A DNA stretch of 64,000 bases from Xanthocytophaga flava (GTDB lineage Bacteria > Bacteroidota > Bacteroidia > Cytophagales > 172606-1): positions 1 to 64,000 of the forward strand of contig NZ_JASJOR010000039.1 in NCBI RefSeq assembly GCF_030068545.1, in the 5' to 3' direction. Each line of letters opens with the position of its first letter. The first letter of the stretch is position 1. Below the pieces are notes generated by a model, which did not search any database, was not told the DNA's origin, and saw only the letters and a program-made list of their open reading frames with translations. Shown in pieces: positions 52,752-61,915 of this stretch. A program made the translations under genes and the position numbers.

Positions 52752-55700
52752 TTAGTCAATCAATACACACAGATTATTACGCAGATCATCTTCTACTTTC
52801 TTAAACTTTACATCCCGTTTGATACTTCCATCCTTGTATTTGACACTTACTACATCATTTCTGTTAGGAAGCTTCTGCACCCGAATAGGATTGATCTTTT
52901 CTACGGGTAACGGTTCTTCTACAACAGGTCCACCACTATATTCAGGATTTATCGGAGAATGAAACTCTTCTTTGCTTACCTGTAGCTTAGGCTGTTGCTT
53001 ACGCACAGGCTGACGAGCCTCCTGTACTTCACTGCTATCTTCCACAGGAATTTCAGCTTTCATCAGGAATGATATCACATCCCCATTTACACGCGCTACA
53101 AATTTGCGGAATAATTCAACTGCTTCAAACTTATAGATCAACAAAGGATCTTTTTGTTCAAACACTGCATTCTGAACGGATTGTTTCAAATCGTCCATAT
53201 CGCGCAGGTGCTCTTTCCACTCCTGATCAATAAGAGCCAGAGTAGTAATCTTTTCCATAGCACGAATCAGTTCACGACCATCGCTCTCCACCACTTTTTT
53301 GAGATCAGCAGATACTGCAATCTGGCGGACCCCATCGGTAAATGGCACTACCACATCCTGGATATGTTGACCCCGGGTTTGATATACATCCCGTAACACA
53401 GGCATTGCTTTCTCAGCAATACGCGCTTCTTTGCTGAAATAATGCTTTTCAGCCTCAATATATAATTTGTTTGCCAGTAATTCTGCTTTCAAACGGCGGA
53501 ATTCGTCGTCTGCAATAGTAGTTTCAAAGCCTAAGGTACGCAATACTTCCAGGCGGAAGTTGTCTGTATTACCTGCCGTATTTTCTACAATATTCTCACA
53601 AATAAAGTGTAAGCTATCCAGAATATCCAATTGCACCCGGTCACCAAATAAGGCATTGCGACGACGACGGTAAATAGCTTCCCGCTGATAGTTCATCACA
53701 TCATCATATTCCAGTAAACGCTTACGAATACCAAAGTTATTTTCCTCTACTTTGCGTTGTGCTCTTTCAATGGATTTAGTAATCATAGAGTGCTGAATCA
53801 CTTCTCCTTCTTCCAGTCCCATACGATCCATCAGTTTAGCAATCCGGTCAGAACCAAACAAACGCATTAGGTTATCTTCTAATGACACAAAGAATTGTGA
53901 TGTACCTGGATCACCCTGACGACCAGCCCGACCACGTAACTGACGATCTACCCGACGAGCTTCATGACGTTCTGTACCTACAATCGCTAGTCCACCCGCA
54001 GCTTTGGACTCAGGAGTCAGTTTTATATCGGTACCACGACCAGCCATGTTAGTTGCAATGGTAACAGTACCTGGCTTACCTGCTTCAGCTACAATTTCTG
54101 CTTCGCGTTGGTGTTGCTTAGCATTTAATACCTGATGTTTGATCTTTCGGAAAGTAAGCAGACGACTCAGAATCTCAGAATTCTCAACAGAAGTAGTACC
54201 TACAAGCACAGGACGCCCTTTTTCAACGAGCCCAACAATTTCATCTACAACTGCATTATATTTCTCACGAACACTGCGATATACTTTATCTTCACGATCT
54301 TCACGGGTGATAGCACGGTTAGTTGGAATAACAACTACATCTAGTTTATAGATTTGCCAGAATTCACCTGCTTCTGTTTCCGCAGTACCTGTCATACCAG
54401 CCAATTTATGGTACATCCGGAAGTAGTTCTGTAAAGTTACAGTTGCGTATGTCTGGGTTGCTTCTTCAATCTTCACATTTTCTTTTGCTTCAATCGCCTG
54501 ATGCAATCCATCAGAATAACGACGACCTTCCATGATACGACCAGTCTGCTCGTCTACGATTTTCACTTTACCTTCCTGGATAATGTACTCTACCTCATTT
54601 TCGAAAAGAGTATATGCTTTCAGCAATTGGCTAATAACGTGAATACGTTCAGATTTGGCAGAATAATCAGAAATCAATGCCTCTTTCTGCTGTAATTTCT
54701 CACTATCAGTTAAGCTGGCATTTTTCTCAATCTTACCTAACTCAATAGATAAATCGGGTAGTATAAAAAAGTGAGGATCTTCTCCTGAGCGGGTAATATA
54801 ATCAATCCCTTTCTCAGTAAGCTCTACCTGATTGTTTTTCTCATCAATAGTAAATAACAACGGTTCGTCTGCTTCAGGCATCAAACGCTGGTTATCCTGC
54901 AAATAGTAGTTTTCTGTCTTTTGTAATACAGCTTTTGTTCCTTGTTCACCCAAATAGCGAATTAATGGCTTATTCTTAGGCAAACCACGGAATGCCCGGA
55001 ACAACGATACTCCACCTTCTTTATCATCTCCGGCAGCAATCTTTTTCTTTGCATCATTCAGGAAATCAAGAGTGATTTTTTTCTGAGCTTCTACCAGAGA
55101 ATGTACACGAGGTTTCAGATCATAAAAAATCTGTTCATCACTACGACTTACAGGACCTGCAATAATCAATGGAGTACGGGCATCATCAATCAAAACGGAG
55201 TCAACCTCATCGACCATTGCATAGTGATGTTTCCGTTGTACCAGTTCTCCTACTTCACGTGCCATGTTGTCACGCAGATAGTCAAAACCAAATTCGTTAT
55301 TGGTACCATACGTAATATCTGCAGCATATGCATTGCGACGAGCCTCTGTATTTGGCTGATGCTTATCTATACAATCAATAGTTAAGCCATGAAACTCAAA
55401 CAAAGGAGCCATCCACTCCGAGTCACGCTTAGCCAGATAATCGTTAACCGTTACAATATGTACACCTTTTCCAGCTAAGGCATTGAGGAATGCAGGAAAT
55501 GTAGCAACTAGCGTTTTACCTTCACCGGTAGCCATCTCTGAGATTTTTCCCTGATGCAATACCACACCACCTATAATCTGTACATCATAATGTACCATAT
55601 TCCACACAATCTCACTTCCTGCTGCCAGCCAACGGTTCTTCCATACAGCTTTATCTCCATTTTCAATACTTACATGAGCCTTTTTTGCCGCAATCTCGCG

Positions 55701-56120
55701 ATCATAAGGTAGTGCCGTAACAACCAGTTCCTCATTATTTGTAAAACGACGGGCAGTCTCTTTAATTACAGCAAATGCACGTGGTAAAATTTCCAGCAAA
55801 ACAACTTCCAGCTGCTTATTAACCTCTTTAGCTAACTCATCTATCTTACTAAAAATAGCTTCTTTTTCATCCAGTCCCATGGTAAAATCCTCAGCCACTC
55901 TCTGACGCAAAGATTGAATCTCATCTTCGGTAGACTTCAGTCTTTCACGGATTATATTCTTAAGCTCAAAAGTCTGCTCGCGAAGTTGATCATTCGTAAG
56001 GGAGCTAAGCTTCTCAAACTCTGCATTCACTTTTCCTATGTAAGGGGTTAGCTCCTTTACATCCCGCTCCGACTTGGTACCAAAAAATTTGGTAACGGAT
56101 TTAGTTAGAAAATTCAACAT
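52752..56120 (-). CDS. secA: Preprotein translocase subunit SecA
   Basis: ATPase motor of the Sec pathway, 1122 residues, the long Bacteroidota form. Walker A is EMATGEGKTLVATFPAFL, the Walker B/DEAD-like region is VDEVDSVLIDDARTPLIIAG, and the second nucleotide-binding fold includes VLVGTTSVENSEILSRLL, TIATNMAGRGTDIKL and GRAGRQGDPGTSQF. The helical wing and scaffold domains follow (IQHSMITKSIERAQRKVEEN). An insertion with respect to E. coli SecA lies around residues 340-480. The C-terminal zinc motif (CxCx8CH) is absent and the protein ends in a short basic/acidic tail (FKKVEDDLRNNLCVLID), as is usual in this phylum. Confidence 0.98.
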   Translation of the reverse strand: MLNFLTKSVTKFFGTKSERDVKELTPYIGKVNAEFEKLSSLTNDQLREQTFELKNIIRERLKSTEDEIQSLRQRVAEDFTMGLDEKEAIFSKIDELAKEVNKQLEVVLLEILPRAFAVIKETARRFTNNEELVVTALPYDREIAAKKAHVSIENGDKAVWKNRWLAAGSEIVWNMVHYDVQIIGGVVLHQGKISEMATGEGKTLVATFPAFLNALAGKGVHIVTVNDYLAKRDSEWMAPLFEFHGLTIDCIDKHQPNTEARRNAYAADITYGTNNEFGFDYLRDNMAREVGELVQRKHHYAMVDEVDSVLIDDARTPLIIAGPVSRSDEQIFYDLKPRVHSLVEAQKKITLDFLNDAKKKIAAGDDKEGGVSLFRAFRGLPKNKPLIRYLGEQGTKAVLQKTENYYLQDNQRLMPEADEPLLFTIDEKNNQVELTEKGIDYITRSGEDPHFFILPDLSIELGKIEKNASLTDSEKLQQKEALISDYSAKSERIHVISQLLKAYTLFENEVEYIIQEGKVKIVDEQTGRIMEGRRYSDGLHQAIEAKENVKIEEATQTYATVTLQNYFRMYHKLAGMTGTAETEAGEFWQIYKLDVVVIPTNRAITREDREDKVYRSVREKYNAVVDEIVGLVEKGRPVLVGTTSVENSEILSRLLTFRKIKHQVLNAKQHQREAEIVAEAGKPGTVTIATNMAGRGTDIKLTPESKAAGGLAIVGTERHEARRVDRQLRGRAGRQGDPGTSQFFVSLEDNLMRLFGSDRIAKLMDRMGLEEGEVIQHSMITKSIERAQRKVEENNFGIRKRLLEYDDVMNYQREAIYRRRRNALFGDRVQLDILDSLHFICENIVENTAGNTDNFRLEVLRTLGFETTIADDEFRRLKAELLANKLYIEAEKHYFSKEARIAEKAMPVLRDVYQTRGQHIQDVVVPFTDGVRQIAVSADLKKVVESDGRELIRAMEKITTLALIDQEWKEHLRDMDDLKQSVQNAVFEQKDPLLIYKFEAVELFRKFVARVNGDVISFLMKAEIPVEDSSEVQEARQPVRKQQPKLQVSKEEFHSPINPEYSGGPVVEEPLPVEKINPIRVQKLPNRNDVVSVKYKDGSIKRDVKFKKVEDDLRNNLCVLID

Positions 56121-56629
56121 ATTTTATGATGTGATATGTAATTGATTCTGATTTACTGACAATAGCTGTGCCAACAACCAAATATCTGACAGGTCGACAG
56201 ATATCTTTTCAATAGACACTACTGCTTATCGTCATGAATACAACAAAGGTAAAGCTTTTTTCGAAAGATTGAGAGGAAGAATCTATTGTGATTAAAATAG
56301 TAAGAATAGAATCTTCCATGAAAATTCATAATGAAACAGCATAAATCAAAGGAACTAGACCAATACAGATAACTGCAATGTTGCCAAAAGTGACAGTTTA
56401 CTACACTCTCTCGTTCCAGTCATAGTGTTTTTCCAACCATTCGTGAAATATACCTGGCAATCTGTTTCATAGTTTTATCAAAAAATCTAACTTTATCTCA
56501 AAATCTCTCATAATTGAGAGCCAATCCCAAGCACTCTTGCCATGTATACATTAAGATATCACACCTCATTATCAGAAAGATAAATACAAACAAATTAATT
56601 AGTTAAGATAACATAAAACCTCTTTTCAT
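56121..56629. other. Divergent intergenic region, secA and molybdenum hydroxylase
   Basis: No gene is seen in 509 bp. It holds the upstream regions of both divergent transcripts. A minus-strand TACCTTTG box at 56244-56251 fits the secA promoter. A short dyad with arms ATATCTG and CAGATAT (56182-56204) lies between that box and secA, and its significance is uncertain. Nothing else stands out. Confidence 0.5.
56244..56251 (-). promoter_or_regulatory. -7 box upstream of secA
   Basis: The minus strand reads TACCTTTG, a full TAnnTTTG match, 123 bp before the secA start. No -33 TTG at the ideal distance. Confidence 0.4.
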
Positions 56630-57139
56630 ATGGCATCATTCACACTTTCTATCAACAACCAATCGCATACGGTTGATGTAGATCCTCAAATGCCTTTATT
56701 ATGGGTAATCAGAGATTTTGTTGGGCTCACCGGAACAAAATTCGGATGTGGTATGGCACTATGTGGTGCCTGCACAGTCCATTTGGATGGAAATCCTATT
56801 CGGTCATGCTCTACTCCTATATCTGTAGTTCAATCCGGTCAAAAGATTACAACCATTGAGGGTATCTCTACCAACACAGATCATCCTGTGCAACTAGCCT
56901 GGATAGAAGAGCAGGTTCCTCAATGTGGTTATTGCCAATCCGGGCAAATTATGTCAGCAGTAGCATTACTTAAAAGTAATCCCAATCCCACAGACGATGA
57001 TATTGATGCCGCTATGAGCGGTAATATCTGTCGGTGTGGAACATATCCACGTATACGCAAAGCAATAAAACGAGCAGCTAAACAAGCTCAGGATAAGTCA
57101 GGCCAAACAACGCCTGTTCAAAAAACGTCTTATAAATAA
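56630..57139 (+). CDS. Molybdenum hydroxylase small subunit, [2Fe-2S] (IorA-like)
   Basis: Electron-transfer subunit of 169 residues of the xanthine oxidase family, like isoquinoline 1-oxidoreductase alpha. The plant-type ferredoxin cluster is bound by GCGMALCGACTVHLDG plus a later Cys in RSCS. The second [2Fe-2S] cluster of the helical domain is bound by CGYCQSGQIM and ICRCGTYPRI. The C-terminal tail is Lys/Gln-rich. It is followed after 31 bp by the large subunit, with which it should form an electron-transferring complex in or at the periplasm. Confidence 0.95.
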   Translation: MASFTLSINNQSHTVDVDPQMPLLWVIRDFVGLTGTKFGCGMALCGACTVHLDGNPIRSCSTPISVVQSGQKITTIEGISTNTDHPVQLAWIEEQVPQCGYCQSGQIMSAVALLKSNPNPTDDDIDAAMSGNICRCGTYPRIRKAIKRAAKQAQDKSGQTTPVQKTSYK

Positions 57140-57170
57140 GATGTAGTATTTGCTTTCTACCTTAAATTTT

Positions 57171-59333
57171 ATGCCTATGGATACTCTCACTGTTGATACA
57201 TCCCGCCGCCATTTTTTGAAACTTACAGGCTTGCTAGCCATTGGTTTTTCTCTTCCGGGACAAGCCAGTTCAGTATTGAATAAAGTTGAACATATGGCAG
57301 CAGAGCTTGAACTGACTCCGTTTATTCTGCTAACCAAAGAAGGCAAAATCACCCTATTTAATACCAGTCCGGATATGGGACAAGGAACATGGCAGTCTGT
57401 TCCTTCATTATTAGCAGAAGAACTGGAAGTAAGTCTTACAGATGTTGAAATACGACAGACAGCAGGTTTGGCTAAACACAGAATGCAGTTTTCTGGTGGC
57501 TCCAGTTCAATTAGAGCACAGTGGGAACCTCTGCGTAAAGCAGGGGCTGCGGCTCGAGAGATGCTGACTCAGGCAGCAGCCAATATATGGAAAGTACCAG
57601 TGAGTGAATGTTATGCCAAAGAAGGAAAAATTTACCATAAACCTTCCAATAAAAGCCTGAGTTATGGAGAATTAGTTGAACAAGCGTCCAAACTGGAAGT
57701 ACCAAAAGAACCGAAACTCAAAGATCCGAAAGACTTTAAAATATTAGGCAAAGTGTTGCCAAGGCCTGATGTTTCCTCAAAGACAAATGGAACTGCCCTG
57801 TTTGGCTTAGATGCGAAAGTGCCAGGTATGTTATATGCGAGTATTCAACGATGTCCGGTTATACATGGCAAAGTAGTGTCCGTTGATGATGCAGAAACTA
57901 AAAAGATTCCGGGTGTCAAAAAAATACTGCGAGCTGAACGAAAAATGCCACATAAAACAGTTGAAACAGTAGCTGTACTAGCAGACAATTACTGGGCAGC
58001 CCTGCAAGGTAGAAAAGCACTTAAAATTCAGTGGGATAATACAGGGTACGACAAAATCTCCACAGATGACTACTACACTAAATTACGTCAGGCAGCGAAA
58101 GAACCAGGTAATGAACTGAAAGGAAAAAAGGGTGATGTAGATAAGGCATCGGCTACAGCTGCTAAAAAGCTGGAAGCACAATATGAAACCCCCTTTGCTG
58201 CCCATGCCATGATAGAACCTGAGAATGCAATAGCATGGGTTCAGGGTGATAAAGTAGAAATATGGGCACCCAATCAATCACCTGACTGGCTGATTGGCCA
58301 AGCCTCTGAATATCTTAAAATTCCTAAAGACAATGTAAAGGTAAATACATACTTCATGGGAGGATCATTTGGAAGGAAAGCCTACTTTGATTTTATCATG
58401 GAAGCCATTAATCTTTCCAAACAAGCCAATGCTCCTGTAAAAGTGATCTGGACTCGGGAAGATGATATCACACAAGGCCCTTATCGTCCAGGTATGTTAG
58501 ATGCATTACGTGGTGGATTAGATGCCAATGGTAAAGTTATCGCATTTGAACACAAAGTAATTGGAGAATCCATACAAGGCCAAACCAATAAAAAAGATTT
58601 TTCACAAACTGCCGATGACTGGATGCATGAAGTAATCAGTGAAGAAGACAGTCCCTATGCAATCCCTAATCGTAGAGAAGCCACTAAAGTTATTTCAACA
58701 GATATTCCAATTGTCTGGTGGAGATCAGTATACAGCTCAACCAATGCATTTGGACATGAATGTTTTGTTGATGAACTCGCCCATGCAGCCAAAAAAGATC
58801 CTCTTGTATTCCGGCAGGAAATGCTTCATGAAGCTCCACGCTTTGTCAATGTATTGAAGTATCTTGCTGAGAAAGCACAATATAAACTCAAGCCAACTTC
58901 CAATCAGGCAATGGGTATTGCTATAGCACGTTCATTTGGCTCTATTGCGGCCTATGCCATCACAGTATCAAAAGCAGGAAAAAGTATCAAAATAAATAAG
59001 ATAGTAGGAGTCATCGACCTGGGTATGACTGTAAATCCGGATAATGTCAAAGCACAAACAGAAGGAAATGTTGTGATGGGACTGTCTGCTGCTTTAAAAC
59101 CGGGAATTACATTTAAAAACGGACAATGTGAGCAAACCAACTATCACCAATATTCTGTACTTCGTATGAATGAAGTCCCTCCTATTGAGATTCATGTTAT
59201 GCCAAGTACAGAAAAACCGAGCGGTGCTGGAGAGCCAGGTCTGCCTCCTGTAGCTCCTGCTCTATGTAATGCCATTTTTAATCTTACAGGAAAGCGGATC
59301 CGTAAACTACCTTTTGATATTGATATGATATAA
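57171..59333 (+). CDS. Molybdenum hydroxylase large subunit with Tat signal (IorB-like)
   Basis: Molybdopterin-binding catalytic subunit of 720 residues of the aldehyde oxidase/xanthine dehydrogenase family. A twin-arginine signal is at the N-terminus (TSRRHFLKLTGLLAIGFSLP). The pterin-contact motifs include FSGGSSSIRAQWEPLR, YFMGGSFGRKAYFDF and WWRSVYSSTNAFGHE; the active-site Glu is in SGAGEPGLPPVAPALC. It should hydroxylate an aromatic heterocycle or oxidise an aldehyde, with electrons leaving through the small subunit. The specific substrate cannot be told. No cytochrome or cofactor-insertion (XdhC-like) gene is next to it. ATG 57171 or 57177 is the start; the TTG at 57150 is less likely. 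Confidence 0.94.
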   Translation: MPMDTLTVDTSRRHFLKLTGLLAIGFSLPGQASSVLNKVEHMAAELELTPFILLTKEGKITLFNTSPDMGQGTWQSVPSLLAEELEVSLTDVEIRQTAGLAKHRMQFSGGSSSIRAQWEPLRKAGAAAREMLTQAAANIWKVPVSECYAKEGKIYHKPSNKSLSYGELVEQASKLEVPKEPKLKDPKDFKILGKVLPRPDVSSKTNGTALFGLDAKVPGMLYASIQRCPVIHGKVVSVDDAETKKIPGVKKILRAERKMPHKTVETVAVLADNYWAALQGRKALKIQWDNTGYDKISTDDYYTKLRQAAKEPGNELKGKKGDVDKASATAAKKLEAQYETPFAAHAMIEPENAIAWVQGDKVEIWAPNQSPDWLIGQASEYLKIPKDNVKVNTYFMGGSFGRKAYFDFIMEAINLSKQANAPVKVIWTREDDITQGPYRPGMLDALRGGLDANGKVIAFEHKVIGESIQGQTNKKDFSQTADDWMHEVISEEDSPYAIPNRREATKVISTDIPIVWWRSVYSSTNAFGHECFVDELAHAAKKDPLVFRQEMLHEAPRFVNVLKYLAEKAQYKLKPTSNQAMGIAIARSFGSIAAYAITVSKAGKSIKINKIVGVIDLGMTVNPDNVKAQTEGNVVMGLSAALKPGITFKNGQCEQTNYHQYSVLRMNEVPPIEIHVMPSTEKPSGAGEPGLPPVAPALCNAIFNLTGKRIRKLPFDIDMI

Positions 59334-59337
59334 AACG

Positions 59338-59380
59338 CTATGCGCTTTGTGGGTTAAAAAACCATCCATAAAGCGCATAG
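59338..59380 (+). terminator. Terminator of the molybdenum hydroxylase operon
   Basis: Stem CTATGCGCTTT (59338-59348) with AAAGCGCATAG (59370-59380), 21-nt loop, followed by TTTATTTTAT. It begins 5 bp after the stop. Confidence 0.88.
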
Positions 59381-59750
59381 TTTATTTTATGAATCTCCCC
59401 TATGCTAATTGAGATCTCAATATCTATTCAGTTACATTAACTATTTAGAACTTTATACGATACCATCTACTATTCAGAAAAGTAAAGTTCAGACTATACA
59501 ACAAAAGAAAGCTTACTGAAAGATACTTTTTTTTAACTACTCCCAAGTTTCATCTCTACTTCAGGCCTATCAGTATCTAAGGGGTATTCTTAGTGATATC
59601 TATTCCAATGGAATATCAGATCAAAACTCGAAACTTTTAATCCTATCAGCTTGCCCAATTAAATAAAGGCTCACTATTTGTTAATAAGTTTCAGATTGTA
59701 CAGATGACCGTCATCTAGTATTAAAACTGCATAAAAACAAGGAGATATTA

Positions 59751-59796
59751 TATTAATCAAATAATTTAATCAATTGATTAAATTATTTGATTAATA
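59751..59796 (+). promoter_or_regulatory. 46-bp perfect palindrome, primary TetR operator
   Basis: Perfectly self-complementary from 59751 to 59796, with centre AATT at 59772-59775. The inner 18 bp is TTTAATCAATTGATTAAA (59765-59782), and outer TTAATCAA/TTGATTAA half-sites flank it. It covers the -33 TTG and the start of the -7 box of the TetR promoter, so binding would block transcription. Assignment to the adjacent TetR is inferred from position and from repeated copies. Confidence 0.8.
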
Positions 59797-59802
59797 CTTT
59801 TG
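59774..59802 (+). promoter_or_regulatory. Promoter of the TetR gene
   Basis: TTG (59774-59776) and TACTTTTG (59795-59802) with an 18-bp spacer, the same layout as the SDR promoter in this window. It starts inside the palindrome. The -7 box ends 49 bp before the ATG. Confidence 0.75.
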
Positions 59803-59830
59803 CTTAAACCAAAAAACACTTTTACATTTG

Positions 59831-59848
59831 TTTCATCAATTGATTAAA
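59831..59848 (+). promoter_or_regulatory. Second copy of the TetR operator
   Basis: TTTCATCAATTGATTAAA matches the 18-bp core of the palindrome at 17 of 18 positions. It ends 3 bp before the TetR ATG at 59852. Confidence 0.7.
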
Positions 59849-59851
59849 ACT

Positions 59852-60457
59852 ATGAAAGAGACAGCCACAGCGGAAGAACGGATTAAGGACGCAGCACAAA
59901 AAGTATTCCTGGAAAAAGGATTTGATGGCACAACAACGCGAGATATAGCCAAAGAAGCAGGGGTAAATAGTGCGTTGATGAATTATTACTTTCGGAGTAA
60001 AGAAAAGTTATTTTGCTCTGTATTCTCTGATATGTGCCAGTTATTTTTCCAGGGAATGCAAGATATACTTACCAAACCTCTGGAACTAAAAGAAAAAATA
60101 GCAGAGATTATTGATCATGACTTTAACATGTTCAAAAACAATCCGGATCTATCACTATTTATTTTGAATGAAATCCATAGAAACCCGGAAAGAGTAATGG
60201 AAGCAATTCCAATCGCCAAACATATCGTTCATGGCATATTTGAAGAACAATTAAGAGATGCGATAGCACGTAAGGAAGTACGTAATGTAGATGTCAAAAG
60301 CATATTTCTTATGATTATTGCCAATACACAGTTTATTTTTCAATGTAAGGCAATGCATATGCACATGTGGCAGGTAAGCGAAGAAGAATATTATGCGTTT
60401 GCCGACAAACACAAGAAGCTCATTTGCGACATGATTATATCTTATTTATTTATCTAG
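59852..60457 (+). CDS. TetR family transcriptional repressor
   Basis: Regulator of 201 residues. The N-terminal HTH (about 10-55) is IKDAAQKVFLEKGFDGTTTR, then DIAKEAGVNSALMNYYFRSK. The variable C-terminal ligand/dimer domain is helical (MFKNNPDLSLFILNEIHRNP, FLMIIANTQFIFQCKAMHMH). The start at ATG 59852 is preferred over a TTG 24 bp upstream, because that codon lies in the operator region. It is the first gene before a TolC/adaptor/RND operon on the same strand and probably represses both itself and the operon through the repeated 18-bp site. The inducer is unknown. Confidence 0.95.
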   Translation: MKETATAEERIKDAAQKVFLEKGFDGTTTRDIAKEAGVNSALMNYYFRSKEKLFCSVFSDMCQLFFQGMQDILTKPLELKEKIAEIIDHDFNMFKNNPDLSLFILNEIHRNPERVMEAIPIAKHIVHGIFEEQLRDAIARKEVRNVDVKSIFLMIIANTQFIFQCKAMHMHMWQVSEEEYYAFADKHKKLICDMIISYLFI

Positions 60458-60470
60458 ACCTATTTTGCAG

Positions 60471-60498
60471 TGAGTCATATAAGATGACTCATTTTTTT
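60471..60498 (+). terminator. Terminator between TetR and the efflux operon
   Basis: Stem TGAGTCAT (60471-60478) with ATGACTCA (60484-60491), 5-nt loop, then seven T residues. It implies that the efflux genes have their own promoter. Confidence 0.85.
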
Positions 60499-60506
60499 AC
60501 CTTCGT

Positions 60507-60537
60507 TTTAATCAAATGATTAAATCAGTTCATTAAA
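60507..60537 (+). promoter_or_regulatory. Pair of overlapping TetR operator copies before the efflux operon
   Basis: TTTAATCAAATGATTAAA (60507-60524) matches the 18-bp operator core at 17 of 18 positions. TTAAATCAGTTCATTAAA (60520-60537) matches at 15 of 18 and overlaps the first by 5 bp. The pair ends 29 bp before the start codon of the TolC-like gene. Confidence 0.7.
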
Positions 60538-60566
60538 TCAAAGTATTAAACAAAATCAATCTAACC

Positions 60567-61886
60567 ATGCAATTTTCACGTTGGTTTTTATTTTTTATTC
60601 TGGGTTTATCGGGAGGACTCGCCTATTCCCAAGAGCTTACGCTAAATCAATTAATTGATAAAGCACTACAAAGCAATCAAACTATACAAATTTCTCAGAT
60701 AAGTGAACAACAGACTGCAGCACAGATCAAATCTGTAAAAGCAGGTGCACGACCTCAGGTAAATGTAAGTGGCGATTACAAACGCTACATAAAAATTCCG
60801 GGACAGGTAGTCCCTGCTTCAGCATTCGGAGGTCCAGATGGAACATACACAACATTAGCATTTGGATTGCCCTATAATCTATCAACTTCCTTGCAAGTAA
60901 GTCAGGCAATCTTCAATCCATCTATTGGTATAGGACTTAAAGCAGCTAACTTAAGTCTGGATCTTTCCAAACTCCAAACTACTAAAACTAAAGAAGATGT
61001 TGCTTACAATGTATCAGTAACCTATTACAATTTGCAAAGTGTTACGCAGCAAATTGTTTTTTTACGCAGCAACTTGGCTTCTACAGAAAAACTTATCAAG
61101 GTAACTGACTTGCTATACAAGAACCAACTCTCACAAGGTATTGATGTAGATCGTCTGCGTATTACTCATACACAAACCAAAACTCAGTTACAATCACTGC
61201 AGGCCTCAGAAGAGCAACTTATCAACATGCTCAAATTCCTGACAGGTACACCACAAACTGACTCATTAAAAGTTCAGGTAGCTATTGACGAACAAGCTAT
61301 TCAGCAAGCTTTGCTACAACAGGAAACTGTAAATCGTACAGACCTTCTTTTACTGGATCGCCAGAAAGCATTAAATGAACTTAATCAACGTAATACCAAA
61401 GCGGGCTTTATTCCTACTTTATCAGCCTATGGAGTAGCTAATTCTACTTTTTACGGACAAGGGGGCGAAGATGGAGTATTCAAACATGTACCAGGCTATT
61501 GGGTAGGCCTCCAACTGAACTGGAATATATATGATGGATCTGCCAGACGAGCAAAAATCAGCAGTCAGCGTGCAGAGAATAATACACTAAATCTGCAAAT
61601 GCAACAAGCGCGTGAATCTATTTCGATGGAAATGAGAAATGCCCAGAATAAGTTTCTGGTAGAGCAGCAGAATCTTGCATCCAGTCGCGAACAAGTAACA
61701 CTGGCAGACAAAGTATATACTCAGTCTCAACTTCAGTTTAAAGAAGGTACCAGTTCTCTCACAGATGTCATCCAGGCAGAAAATTCTCTTCGGGAAGCTC
61801 AAAACAACTACTTGAATGCACTAGTCAACCTACGATCAGCAGAGCTAGACTGGAAAAAAGCATCCGGAAATCTTATTGCTAAATAA
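60567..61886 (+). CDS. TolC family outer-membrane efflux protein
   Basis: Outer-membrane channel of 439 residues with a signal peptide (FFILGLSGGLAYSQ) and two repeats of long helices: LTLNQLIDKALQSNQTIQIS, EDVAYNVSVTYYNLQSVTQQ, YWVGLQLNWNIYDGSARRAK and FKEGTSSLTDVIQAENSLRE. The segment between, QVNVSGDYKRYIKIPGQVVP, fits barrel strands. It is the first gene of the TetR-controlled efflux operon; the adaptor starts 29 bp later. It differs strongly from the other TolC-like protein at 31115-32455, so the two systems are not recent duplicates. Confidence 0.95.
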   Translation: MQFSRWFLFFILGLSGGLAYSQELTLNQLIDKALQSNQTIQISQISEQQTAAQIKSVKAGARPQVNVSGDYKRYIKIPGQVVPASAFGGPDGTYTTLAFGLPYNLSTSLQVSQAIFNPSIGIGLKAANLSLDLSKLQTTKTKEDVAYNVSVTYYNLQSVTQQIVFLRSNLASTEKLIKVTDLLYKNQLSQGIDVDRLRITHTQTKTQLQSLQASEEQLINMLKFLTGTPQTDSLKVQVAIDEQAIQQALLQQETVNRTDLLLLDRQKALNELNQRNTKAGFIPTLSAYGVANSTFYGQGGEDGVFKHVPGYWVGLQLNWNIYDGSARRAKISSQRAENNTLNLQMQQARESISMEMRNAQNKFLVEQQNLASSREQVTLADKVYTQSQLQFKEGTSSLTDVIQAENSLREAQNNYLNALVNLRSAELDWKKASGNLIAK

Positions 61887-61915
61887 TTCTACTCAAACAT
61901 ACAAAACAACAATAT

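Larger units (their letters stand above)
59334..59851. other. Intergenic region with TetR promoter and operators
   Basis: No gene in 518 bp. It contains the terminator of the hydroxylase operon (59338-59380), about 370 bp without visible features, and then the TetR promoter buried in a 46-bp palindrome, with a second operator copy just before the TetR ATG. Confidence 0.6.

Noticed and set aside
56182..56204. Operator upstream of secA
   Set aside because: Arms of only 7 bp (ATATCTG/CAGATAT) in AT-rich DNA could arise by chance; no further copy was noticed.
59828..59851. TTG start 24 bp upstream for the TetR gene
   Set aside because: The segment is the operator copy itself, and the ATG at 59852 gives a normal TetR N-terminus.
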